This document shows positions 23,028 through 33,807 of a stretch of 54,152 bases of DNA, piece by piece (within the stretch, counting starts at the first letter, position 1; each line of letters opens with the position of its first letter). Origin of the DNA: Gymnopus androsaceus JB14. Taxonomy: Eukaryota; Basidiomycota; Agaricomycetes; Agaricales; Omphalotaceae. The position numbers and the translations under genes are program-made. Where the stretch lies: NCBI GenBank assembly GCA_009733575.1, contig ML769788.1, positions 1-54,152 of the forward strand, in the 5' to 3' direction. A model generated the notes under the pieces. The model had not been told where the DNA came from and did not search any database. It worked only from the letters and a program-made list of their open reading frames with translations.

Positions 23028-23668
23028 ATGTCCAATGCAGAACCTTCCAACACTCCTCCTCCACAATACACTCCTGCACCTGCTACTGTACCAGCTACAA
23101 GGAGGAAGAAAGGAGAGGCTACAGATATCCACCTGCATGTTGTTGACAAAGTCAAACTGAAGTACAGTTGAATATCTCATATGGAATATGGTGGGGAGCC
23201 CAAAAATTTATTCCATAGTGGATACTCCATATGACATAAAGATTTGATGGGAATTTGGCATTTTGTACTGTCAAAATCACATTCCATATAAGGTATTATT
23301 CCATATGAGGTATTCTACTGTATAATGAGGAATTTGAGATGAAAGTAAAGAAATCCAACCCCAAGTTCACTGGGAGCAAAGTCATTGACATGTGGAGAAA
23401 GATGACTTCAGATGCTTTCTTGCAATTAATCAAATCTGGAATGCCACTGTTTCAAAACATTGCATTGACTGAGGGGCAGAGGAAGAATAATCTGAATGTA
23501 AGTTCAATCTCATCATGATAGCGCTATGAGGACTGACCTTGATTTATTTGTAGGCCATCACCTGCATCTTCCAGAACCATTACCAACACAAGTTGAAGAA
23601 GGCCAATCCTCGCAGTGGCATTGTGGTCTCACATGAGGATGCAATTAAGATTTTCAAATGTGTTTGAG
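23028..23668 (+). pseudogene. Uncharacterised small gene split by a MITE
   Basis: The ATG at 23028-23030 opens a Pro/Thr-rich N-terminus (MSNAEPSNTPPPQYTPAP) followed by TRRKKGEATDIHLHVVDKVK. The 156-bp MITE at 23165-23320 then interrupts it. On the far side coding resumes as NEEFEMKVKKSNPKFTG, IDMWRKMTSDAFLQLIKSGM and GQRKNNLN. A GT-AG intron (about 23499-23552) leads to AITCIFQNHYQHKLKKANP and IVVSHEDAIKIFKCV, then TGA (23666-23668). I do not recognise the family. The residue runs on either side of the MITE look like one protein. Confidence 0.5.
23165..23320. mobile_element. 156-bp Tc1/mariner-type MITE
   Basis: The inverted repeats are CAGTTGAATATCTCATATGG at the left and, inverted at the right, CAGTAGAATACCTCATATGG (three mismatches in 20). 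Both ends are flanked by TA (23163-23164 and 23321-23322), the target duplication of Tc1/mariner/pogo elements. It carries no coding capacity and sits within the gene at 23028-23668. Confidence 0.85.
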
Positions 23669-24629
23669 AACTCCGTGCTGCCAATATGGGTCAAGAATTT
23701 TTCAAGTTGCATTATATTATTAGTTTTCATCTCTTTTGGTTTGTCTTTGATGTGTAATGGTACTAATTACATGTACTAAATGTTCTAATTAACATGTTTT
23801 TCTGTTGGTTCATCTGCATTAAACCTCGTTTAATGGTGTGTATGCTTAGAGCCAGTTTGTGTTTAAACCTCAGTTCAACAGCTAGTTTAGCATTGTTCAA
23901 TGGCTGGCTTGTGGACATGTTCAAGTCCGCGTTTAACAATGTTGAACACAGTACTTGGTTGGGGATGTCCAAGAACTGGCTGGGAGCATTTAACAGTGCA
24001 TTAGGGATTGGGGCGGAAGCATAGTGTTTAACCTGCGTTAAACCTCATTAAACTGTAGCCTATTCTATTTCATTTGATGCTTTTATGTATGATGCTTCTA
24101 CTTTGTTTAACATGTTTAACAGAAATGTTAATTGACCACCTTGTGTTTAACAAGGCTCATTGGGTTACTGTAGATTCAAGAATGTATGCAAGCTTTATCT
24201 AATAACACTCATTTTCCAGCCAGTGCATGGTCATTGCCTGCCAAACGGATACCTGGTCTTTGAACTTTCCTTGATTCAACATTGAACATGTACAAACAGA
24301 TAGAGTCTTGCAATTTGGAAGCCTCCATTGCAAAACAACCATGTCTGTTAAATGTCTGTTAAAGTCTTACGATCTTTTGGTTCTGGCTCTCCATGGTCAC
24401 AAAATATTGAGTCTCAAATGTATTGGGTCATGCCATTTGTTGGATTTGATTTTTGCCGAGTGCTGTTGCTTGCCACGGCCTCCGATTGGAAATTACTATT
24501 TACTGCATATAAGCCTGATTGTAGTATGTCAATCCCCCATCTGTTTGCCTCCCGACTCCCACTACAAGGCACAAGTGGAATATATACTTTGATGCTACCT
24601 TCTCTTGAGTGACACCAAACCCCTGTATC
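23669..24629. other. No recognised gene
   Basis: The sequence is AT-rich and CpG-poor. 23815-24150 is enriched in GTTTAAC/GTTTAA words that mirror those near 18.8 and 19.9 kb. Short frames here show no domain. Confidence 0.4.
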
Positions 24630-24939
24630 CATCAGCAAAAACTGTTTTGAGCCCAGGAGGATCTGAGGTCTCCTAGACCTCTTAGGCAACCTGAGGCATC
24701 CTAGTTGGCCCAGGAAAAAGGGTAAAACTTTGGACACCTCAGGTATCCTGGGACATCCTGTGATGTCCTGGGGCATATCCTAGGATGTCTCAGGATGTTC
24801 CAGGACACTTAGGGTGACTAGGATATCTGAGTTGTCCAAAGTTTTGCCCTTTTTCCTGGGCCAACTAGGATGCCTCAGGTTGCCTAAGAGGACTAGGTGA
24901 CCTTAGATCCTCCTGAGCCCAAAACAGTTTTTTCTGATG
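24630..24939. mobile_element. 310-bp foldback element, CATCAGCAAAA end
   Basis: Almost the entire element is one inverted repeat: about 145-base arms meet near 24785. Shared arm words include CTGTTTTGAGCCCAGGAGGA and GGCCCAGGAAAAAGGG. The outer end CATCAGCAAAAACTG resembles the end of the element at 20285-21750. It has no coding capacity. Confidence 0.75.
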
Positions 24940-25034
24940 CTCCCAACACCATTCACAATTGGCCGGCCAATCTCTATACCCAAGTAGTCTTGAACATTTT
25001 AAGCAATAATTGTAACTAGAAATTATTCACAATT

Positions 25035-26112
25035 TTACTGTACCATTTCAACCAAAAGTTCATGGTATGTGACACATGACCTCTACTGTTCAGAAAATTC
25101 AGTGTTCACAAAGTGCAGTGACCTGTGACCAATCTGTGAACTGTTCACTGGCATTGAGTCCACCTGTCCTTCTGGTTCATGATATGGTGGATATCTTGTT
25201 TTGAAGCAAGAAATGGCTTGTTTGTAAGTAAATCAAGGCTAATTTGAGTGTTTTTAATTAGTTTTTAAGGACTTTTTTTTACCATTTTTGAGGAATATTT
25301 TTTTAAATATATATTTTGTTTCAGTTGTCACAGTGTTCACAGCCCAAAATGACCAGTGACACCCTCCTATGAACTGTTCATTTTGAGCCTAAGTCACACC
25401 AAAAGCGCAAAAAAATCTGCTCGAAGGAAATACTAACTAATTTATGAAGTTTCATGTCAAAAAACACTTATGAGTGAAATTTGGAGTGAAATTTGATTAT
25501 TCAGTCAAACGGTCCTGTTGTGTGAAGATATACATATCAGTACATTATTTAGATAAACTGAAGAAGGGCCTGAATTATAGTATATCTGAGCTCCTGAAAT
25601 GGTAAATGATTTGTTATATATTGCAAGTCAAATCATTCCGAGTGAAATATTTCCTTTCAGGTGCATTTTCAGACAATATAAAAATTTATATGAATAATCA
25701 TCTTTCAGAATAACTGAAAGCCTCAACCACATTCATTTGTGGCTTTTCAGTTATTCTGAAATATGATGATTCACACAACTTTTCGTATTGCCTGAAAATA
25801 CACCTGAAAGGAAATATTTCACTCGGAATGATTTGACTTGCAATATATAACAAATCATTTGCCATTTCAGGAGCTCAGATATACTATAATTCAGGCCCTT
25901 CTTCAGTTTATCTAAACAATGTCCTGATATGTATGTTTTCACTCAACAAGACTGTTTGACTGAATAATCCAATTTCACTCAAATTTTCACTGATAAGTGA
26001 TTTTTTACACAAAATTTTACAAATCAGTTAGTATTTTGTTTGAGCGGATTTTTTTGCACTTTCGGCGTGAGTGATGCATGACTGAACTTTTGGTCAAAAC
26101 GGTACAGTACAT
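25035..26112. mobile_element. Long foldback element with about 340-base arms
   Basis: The arms at about 25391-25727 and 25742-26085 are inverted copies meeting at a short centre (about 25735), for example CAGAATAACTGAAAGCC against its complement. The outermost bases pair as well (TACCATTTCAACCAAAAGTT at 25041-25060 with its complement near 26090), but the left arm has about 310 extra bases (about 25080-25390) containing GACCTGTGACCA-type words also present at 52.5-52.7 kb. No coding frame is seen. Confidence 0.7.
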
Positions 26113-26423
26113 TTACATTGCGTTTACATATAGTAGGACCGCCTTGTATGATTGAAGGAAACATTATAGACATGAATCAAGTAACAGGCAAGTTTTCATT
26201 TACACTCAAGCTACATAAGTGCAACAAGGAAGAATGCAAGTGAAAAGACAGCCAACTTCGACTTTGGCAGCAAGTCCAGGCTTCACTGACCCAGTGGAAA
26301 TCGTCAAGGCTCAAGTTTAAATAAGGATTGCGGGATGTATATATTATATACATTACAGTAAAATGAAATAAATCAAAGAAATCAATGTGTCCGCTGGAGA
26401 GAATGTCCGTAACAAAATACTAA

Positions 26424-28972
26424 TCAACCATAGAACGAAACATTCCATTCGGCCCAGCTTTCACTAGGATCCAGAATCAACGAAGGACTCAAAAACCCAG
26501 GTTCGCTATTGTCGACCTCCCCGTTCCAGCAATACTTATCGAAACATTGCTTGCATGCATCAGGAGTTTCCTTTCCCAGTCGTTCCAGGGAACGCTGGAT
26601 GGCTGCGCAGGCAATGCAAGTCGTCCAGTTGGCGGAGATCTGATTGCTATCTTGACTGTATAGCGCAAGGGTATTGTTCCAAAGTAGACTTATCTGGGAG
26701 TTGTCGTAGTCTGTCCTAGATTACAGGCAAGAGTCAGACAAGCCGAGGTAATACAGATGTAAACGTACCCTAGTGCCGTGATATTGCTGTACTCGGTATA
26801 CGGAGCGTCGGCAGCATAGCTGAAGAGAAACAAGGTATTAGAGCAGGTCGCCCAGTGGAAGAAAATGACAAACAGCATGAGAGGCACGTCAGTTTCATAA
26901 CAGCCATAGAAGACAGGGAACAAAGTGTGGTTCAGATTCAACATTGTGTTGACGCTTGGAATTGTTGGGAAAGGCAGCCCGAATGTCTTCGCCCTATTTC
27001 GCAAGTGCTTTGTCAATTGCACGACCAGTGAAGATGAAAACACCAGCTTACATGTCCGCGCTATTATGGAAGGTGGTTCCGTTAGCCCATCCGGTCTGGA
27101 AGAAAGTCAAATTCAATCAATATTCGAGTTATCTGAATGGCTAAGCTTACGCTGAGTTCCGACCCTCCAGCGTCGTTGACTACAATAAAATCGAGTCCCC
27201 GAACCTTTTGTAATAAAGGTGGAAGAGGATTCTCCTATAAAGAAGTAAGGCTAAATATCTGAAATCAAGAAAGATACATATACGAGCCTGCCAAAATTCA
27301 CTGCCGTCCACCAGTAACAAGTCCGTTTGCGATTGGAGTCCAGCGTCAGAATGCTCATATTGCGTGAACGGGTTGGGCCAATATGCATCTGAGGTTCGAT
27401 GAGCAGCAAGTTCGAAGAGTGGAAACGCTTTAAACATACACAAAATGCTTGAGGTGGCGTTAGCCGGCAATCCTAGAATTTCAAGGAAACCAGGAAGCTC
27501 TTCAACAAAACCGATGAGCTGGGCTTCTTAATCTTCCTGTTTAAGTACATCCTCATTCGGTGGATATGGAATCTTGTTGCGCCTTGCGAACTGCCCTACT
27601 ACACCATTTGTTTGCGATTCGGCGAGCCCTGCAACATGAAATATAAGGACAATCGATCAGCACAAAAGAAAGGAGTAAGAAGACTTGCAATAATTGACAG
27701 CGGTATCTGATGAACCTAAAATGAATGCTGCAGTGTCGAATCCATTCACACATGTGTTGTTAATTGGTTGTGCGTTCTGATACTGGGCTCCAATATACTG
27801 GATCGGCGTAAACGCATTAGCACGGCCTTGCCAGCTTCCAAACTAGAAAGGTCCTTGCGCGTCAGCATCCGACGCAAAACGCGGCGAAAGGACAACTCGC
27901 CTCGAATACATTTGCCTCGTATACCGTTCCATTAAATTTCGACTCCAGAGCAGGAATAAGTGTGCCATTGTATGACGCAGATCCAGGTAACCCCGCTGGA
28001 ATCACTTCGTTTAACATCAAGATAGCCATTGGAGTGAACCCAGACGAGAATCCAGGGAACGACTGGATATCGCTCCACAGACGGGAGTATTGGTTCACTG
28101 AGCTATTCACAATTTGAAGGGATTGGTGATTATTACCCTAATTGAAGACACATTCGTCATTTTTACAGCTCTGCCCTCAATCGTGAGAGGCACACTCACA
28201 ACTGCGATAATATCCGAGATAGATATCTTAAAGCCCGCTTCAGCTTTACTGGCAATTTCGTTGATTATTGGTGATGTGCTCGGAAGAGCGGTATAGTTGA
28301 CAAGACCTTGCCTCAGACTTGTGTCCAGAGGCTGAAAGTCGCTCATAGCAACAAGGCCTAAGGCAGATCCTCCGCCGCTCACTGGTAATATCGTAAATCA
28401 AATAGAAAAAGGCAATAGAAAGAGACATACGGCCAGATACATAGGTGGCCGTCTGAAGTAGACCACCGGTACCAGCGTTGATGGAGTCCGCCGTACGATT
28501 ATCGAAGGCTCTGATCATTCCAAACGCAGACATTTCGGCCCTCCTGCAAGATTGTTAGAGACGGTAGGAGAAAGAGTTTTGGGAATCAAGACTCACGTTC
28601 CGCCACCGGAAAGCGTAAACCCAATAACAGGAACTGCAGATTCATTAGCACCTAGCGCGTTGATATATACGTCAATATCGAAGTCGGTGATGTGGACGTT
28701 CTTCAGGTAGGAATGCAAACCATCAACGACTGCTGGGGTACGTTTAGCTCGCCATTCCCGTTCGTCATCAGATAATCCTTCGCTGGCAGGTCGAACAAAG
28801 GTTACATTGGACGGACACTAGTAAGGGAAGCTGGTCAGTGGAGATGAGTTGGATTGGGTATGTAGACAGACCTGGATATACGTCGGAGTGTAATTACCAG
28901 ACAGTGATACACTGGCAATGAGCTTGAAGGAGCCCAGGAACAAGGTCAGGAAGAAGATTCTTGATGGAATTG
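26424..28972 (-). pseudogene. Phospholipase B / lysophospholipase, damaged
   Basis: Phospholipase B is a secreted fungal enzyme that removes acyl chains from (lyso)phospholipids. A hydrophobic leader (RIFFLTLFLGSFKLIASVS) precedes GNYTPTY, then CPSNVTFVRPASEGLS, the oxyanion-type motif GFTLSGGGTRAEM and the nucleophile motif GVSGGGSALG. Later come YEANVFEFGSW, CVNGFDTAAFILGSS, WPNPFTQYE, LLLVDGSE, IPSVNTMLNL, TTCIACAAIQRS and CFDKYCWNG, all in family order. About ten introns are needed. Three features suggest decay: no ATG between the TATA box and the leader, an in-frame TAA (27528-27530) after VLKQED, and two donor sites reading GC (GCAAGT at 27688-27683 and GCTCGT near 27285). The boundaries of the intron around 28110-28190 are uncertain. 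It is the only plausible host metabolic gene in the window. Confidence 0.8.
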
Positions 28973-29008
28973 AGGAGTGGTTTTCAAGCGGTATTGTAGC
29001 AATGAGAG

Positions 29009-29017
29009 CCTTTTATA
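29009..29017 (-). promoter_or_regulatory. TATA box of the phospholipase B gene
   Basis: On the minus strand the sequence reads TATAAAAGG about 40 bases before the first leader codon. Spacing and orientation suit a core promoter for the gene at 26424-28972, supporting a 5' end here even though no ATG follows. Confidence 0.5.
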
Positions 29018-30063
29018 ACTTCGTGCAAAGGGTATTTAGGCTACACGGTTATACTTACAATTCATTGTCTCGCCCAACTTCAAATCTTTGTTACGCAGTT
29101 ATTGAAACGAGTGGAACATGGCTGTCCGATGGGAATCAGTGACCGGAGCAGAACCAAAATCCTAGTAACAGCACCTCTCAACTCATTTACCACAAAGAGC
29201 GTTGACATAACGAATTAGGCCTCGTATCAGCTACGGTGACCCAGTAAATGTCCCGTCCTATGGTCCACGGGTATCCCCAGAAGCATCGAATCCGAATCCT
29301 CGATGGAGGAATTAAAGGTGTAGGCGAGATATTTGTCATAGCCGATGCCTCAGTTTGCACTGATACACGCTATACCGAATTATTTTGTATTGCAAATAAG
29401 CGTCCGAGCTGCGCGTTATGATCCTACATTCTATTTCTATTCCTCGTTTAACGGTAATCGTAGAGTGGCAGTATCGGGTATCGCGGCGGATAATTGAGAA
29501 GAGATGCAAGTCCATGGGCCTATGTAAACGAACACGTTCAGGCTCTAGGTGTAGAAAGCATGATGTATAATGGATAGGCACGCGACTTGAGTTGGTTTAG
29601 AAAGGTCGATTAGATGAACAGTTAGTCTATGAGGCGGAGAACTCACTGAAAGATGCAGTCTTCAGCAAACAACTTCATCAGCCTGCCTTCTTCCTTCCTA
29701 TCTTCCAGTGCACTAGAATCTCCGACAGCTACCCAGCTTTCGAGTCCAAATGCAGCATGCAACATAACCTGCGAATCGATTCAGTGATCTTAGCTGCCTA
29801 AGCCTCGAAGTATGCAGATCTAGTCGGGTATGTCTGCCGAATTACACCCCATAATGTCTGAAATTGCACTTCAGCCAAATTCACAATTGTTGGAGCCTCT
29901 CTAGGTCTTTAAATTTCCGAATTCCCAGTAGCAACCTGGCAGCCAAAGATTCGAATACTTAGTATAGATCAAGCTACATGAGAGGATGGAAAAAAGAGAG
30001 AATCACGGTGTCGGGAAGGATTTGAACAGATCGGATGGACGAATGAAGAACGTTCCTCGTAGT
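29018..30063. other. Intergenic; one possible orphan exon
   Basis: No complete gene is visible. On the minus strand 29649-29769 stays open after an AG and reads VMLHAAFGLESWVAVGDSS then ALEDRKEEGRLMKLFAEDC before TGA, which looks like a final exon of an unidentified gene. The rest, including the flank that holds the CACTA insertion, has only short frames. Confidence 0.3.
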
Positions 30064-30214
30064 CACTAGGCCTGCACCAAACAATAACAGTCGAAATCAT
30101 TAGCGAAATTATTGTTGTGATTAATTACCTTTTTCAGTATGAATTTCGGTTGAAAAAGACCATATTTTTCCTATGAAAAACACATTGAGAAAGAATCAGA
30201 ATTTCGTTCGGGAA

Positions 30215-30418
30215 TGTTCTATAATTTCACGTGTAATGAGTCATGTATTTCGCTCGAAAAACACAAAAAATTTCACAACCCTAATTCAATTCAATGGTCT
30301 TCAGCGTTTATTTTGGCTGATTTTTAGCGCTCATCATTTTGAATTGAATTAGGGTTGTGAAATTTTTTGTGTTTTTCAAGCGAAATACATGACTCATTAC
30401 ACGTGAAATTATAGAACA
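30215..30418. mobile_element. 204-bp foldback nested in the CACTA element
   Basis: Arms of about 78 bp (30215-30292 and 30341-30418) begin TGTTCTATAATTTCACGTG and are nearly perfect complements around a spacer of about 48 bases. The clearest mismatch is GCTCGA against TCAAGC, a CpG to CpA change. It abuts the inner edge of the left CACTA TIR. Confidence 0.8.
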
Positions 30419-31815
30419 CAAGCTTTAAGACCCGTGCCTACGTCACAAAAATGCAGACTCAACTATGTTTTGTGTTAGACATTCTGTATTGCCTAATTGT
30501 AAGAAATCATAGGAAAGTGAAAATACACAATTGCTTGACCCATGCCTATGGTATAGGCAGGTCAGGGTATTATTTTAATAGCATTTGGATTTTTCTCTGT
30601 TAACTCCAGACAGCTGTGGGCAGTACACCATAACATGCTAAATTCAAAAACTAAAGGGGATAAAATGGAATTTATGAGTAAAACCATTACATACATGTTG
30701 CATCCATGTACCCATTTTTCTGTTGAGAATTACTTATGTTACATGAATATTGTACTGTTTTGACTGAATGTTCAGTAATGCAAAATGTGATACCTCTGAA
30801 CTTCAGGACTTCAGAAATCATAAGACGTAACAGTGAGGCCCTGAACAAAAATCAATCTGTAATGCATGATTTTAGGAAGTTTTGCTCCCTATCTCAAATC
30901 TTGCAGCACCTATGCTCAACCTATGGTGTTGTTGACCTCAACCTCAACATATATAATGCATTTTATTCAGGCCTGAACTGATGCCCATCTCAATTTGTAG
31001 CACCCTAGCCTGTAAGAATAGTAGGGATCTGCACTGTGACCATCCTGGTCTATATAATATGGGTATATGGTACATGTTATACAGTAGCTATACAGTAGCT
31101 GTACCCATGCCATAAGGAGTGCCAAAGCATACTGTATACAGTATGGGCTCATATGGCTTGGTGCTGGAGGGGATTTTGCATCTCAGATTGTGGCAAAATG
31201 GTTGAAAATCTATAGAATAGTGGTTTTTACATCAGTTGGACCCCCTTGCATCCTGTAACCCTCAAAGTAGGATGCCATATATAGCTTTTACAGCTGCCGT
31301 GAGCCATCCCATAACCGTACTGTAAGGCTCAAAAATCATTGCTGTATATGCTGTATTTTATATGGCTGTAACCATATACATTATGGTGCAGATTCCTATA
31401 AGGATACAGTATAGCACCTCAAATTTAAGTAATTCAATCATTTTTCAGTATCCCAATAGTATAGGTATCAGAAAATCTATCAGATATCTATGTAGCACCC
31501 TAACCTATAAGTATGCAGGAGAGCACAAAGTGCACACCTCAGGTTTAAGTAATTCAGTCATCTTTCAATGAAAGAGTGGATCAAGAATGGATAAAACAAT
31601 AGAATTCTGACACTGATCTTTCTTGGATTTTTCTTGAATTAAATGTTGTTTGAATCATCTTGACCAAAATTTCCATGAGCTGACATGTCAGTCAGAAGCA
31701 GCCCTGCTTAACTGGATGTCTCCAGGTGTGGTGGTGGAATGGAAGAACTTAAGTAAATCCAGTCTTCCTTGCTCCAGAGTCAATGAACTTACACTCAAAT
31801 GTGTGAAGCTCAGAT

Positions 31816-31970
31816 TGCGGCGCCGGCTGCGACGGCCACTGCGTGGAGCACTGGGGTTCCCCCAGACCCCACGCTGCCGCGGGCCCGCTGCGCGGAGCTT
31901 ATGCCTGCGGCGCCGGTCCTCAATGTGGGAATACTGAAGTTTCAGCGCTTCGCGCGCCGCTGCGCGGCTA
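31816..31970. other. GC-rich island inside the AT-rich CACTA element
   Basis: About 155 bases are very GC- and CpG-rich while both flanks are AT-rich. Short palindromes are visible: CTGGGGTTCCCCCAG, GGCGCC (twice) and GCGCGC. The borders are abrupt (after AAGCTCAGATT, and at CTAACTTGCTTAT). No gene is recognised. It may be a nested GC-rich insertion or a gene fragment. Confidence 0.6.
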
Positions 31971-32199
31971 ACTTGCTTATTAATAGTGACAAATCATTTA
32001 GAGCGCTTAAACTGCCCTTTTTTAATATATAGGAAGGATATAGGATTCCCGAACGAAATTCTGATTCTTTCTCAATGTGTTTTTCATAGGAAAAATATGG
32101 TCTTTTTCAACCGAAATTCATACTGAAAAAGGTAATTAATCACAACAATAATTTCACTAATGATTTCGACCGTTATTGTTTGGTGCAGGCCTAGTGAGT

Positions 32200-33582
32200 C
32201 GACTGGTTAGGCGCCGGTGATTCCGGTCTCAAATTCACATTTCTCTTCTTCGCCATTTCATGGCCTGTTTTCTCTTGCATACGCGGATAATTCCAGATTT
32301 CCCTCAGGCTCGTCAAACCGTGCCTTTCTAAAGGTCTTGACTCGCCAATTTCTATGGTTGCGTCGATTCTCGTGGACATGGCTGTAGCATCCTTGCATCA
32401 GCATCGGTTCCTAGCAAGCGCGCTTGGCCTTTTTCCCTCATCATCTTTTTACAGCATCACTTGGCGCACAACTGAGTTCCTCGTCGACTCACTCGATGGA
32501 ATCCCTCCTACTCATGATGCAGCGGAAGCGACGGAGTAAGAATCTTAAAGATACTTATATCCGTTCGCATGTCGTTGCCGAAAGGCTTTATTGGCGAATG
32601 GGAGCGTTGAAATAGTGTAACAGAGATTTAGGAATGATCCGTGCGCATGAAATTCTTTCACTTTCCATCGCTCTTCCCTGACTATTCGCTCCTCTAGACA
32701 TTGGACGAGGCAACCGACAACTAAGAATGCATGGTTCGTTACTTTTTAGACCCGGTAACCCTACATCTTTTGGTAGGCGTCGTCTCATGGGACGAACGTT
32801 GAATTTCCGGTCTGGGGAGTTGATCTTCCCCACAAGAACTATTCCTTCCGGAGTTCAGGTATGTGTATTGACTCTGATTCTGGCATACTCATCGTTCTAT
32901 TGGTTTTTAGCCTTTTGGTGCCCTGTATCTCTTGGATCCTTTTTTGGATTTTTTCTTACGTTACACTATTCCGAGTCTTGCTTCAGATGTTATTATTCAC
33001 TCTTAATCTATGACCATTGGGCAAGGATTAAGCATCAACCAACAGTGCGATGATTTGTATTTCAGTGCTCTTTTTCTTTTCCATGTCCCATTCTCAACCA
33101 GATTCTTTCCTTGGTCTGTACCAGGGTTGCGGTTGTCTGGGTAAATACCAGTCAATGCCAAATTTAGACCAGTCAAGGCTGACTGGCATTGTCCCTTTGG
33201 TTGGAATGACAAGCCGGAACAGTCCGGAACTCTACTTGGCTAGTAGTTTGATATTATTTATTATTGGTTGACAATTACTATAGATGTAGGTAGTATTACT
33301 GTACATGTATCAGCACAGCCATAACCACAGCTAATACACAGCTTGCAAAGTGATATACATCAATGCACAGTACTGCGGACTGCGGAAATATAATTTGTAC
33401 AGTACCACTTCAGTCACCTACCAAAATGTACCTACTTAGGCTTGACTATCCCACCCCGGGTTGGCCCTAATAGGGGTCTGATACCCGGGATATCCCCAGC
33501 AGACATATGTTGGGCAGCCCCATCTGGGATTCCCAAGTGTCCGGGGTCCTGACTTGGTAATCCCATCTTGGGCTGTCCTATG
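32200..33582. other. Unassigned sequence next to the CACTA insertion
   Basis: Joining the two CACTA flanks gives CGTAGTCGACTGGTTAGG, which resembles a tRNA A box, followed by GGTCTCAAATTC, a poor B box, so the target may have been a tRNA-derived sequence. 32493-32615 (+) is open and basic (MQRKRRSKNLKDTYIRSH, then VVAERLYWRMGALK) and may be an exon of an unknown gene. CpG is common to about 33000 and scarce after it. I see no complete gene. Confidence 0.3.
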
Positions 33583-33681
33583 TACTTGGGCAGCCCCACT
33601 TACTGGGTACTTGGGCCTCCCCACTTGCTAGATACTTGGGCATCCGCGCTTGCTATATCTTCGGCATCCCCATTTGCTAGG
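33583..33681. repeat. 25-bp tandem repeat, four units
   Basis: Units start at 33583, 33608, 33633 and 33658 with consensus TACTTGGGCATCCCCACTTG plus CTAGA. Less regular relatives of the unit (TTGGGCAGCCCCA, ACTTGGTAATCCCA) extend back to about 33450. It lies just downstream of the 3' end of the outer KDZ transposase. Confidence 0.8.
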
Positions 33682-33807
33682 TAGGAAGCTAAACAAGCTA
33701 CAAACTTAACCACTCAATCATTTCATGCTCTGTCAATGAAATCAAATATCAATGTATGAGCATAGGAGGTCCGCTTTAAGTATGAACCATACAATCTTTC
33801 TATCAAC

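Larger units (their letters stand above)
30064..32196. mobile_element. Non-autonomous CACTA-type element, 2,133 bp
   Basis: Terminal inverted repeats of about 150 bp start CACTAGGCCTGCACCAAAC at 30064 and end with the complement at 32196. Each end is flanked by AGT (30061-30063 and 32197-32199). CACTA ends plus a 3-bp duplication are the signature of the CMC/CACTA superfamily, to which Plavaka elements are related, so a Plavaka-like enzyme could have mobilised it. The interior has no transposase frame. It has a nested foldback next to the left TIR, diverged direct repeats around TTTAAGTAATTCA (31424 and 31543) and a GC-rich island. Confidence 0.85.
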
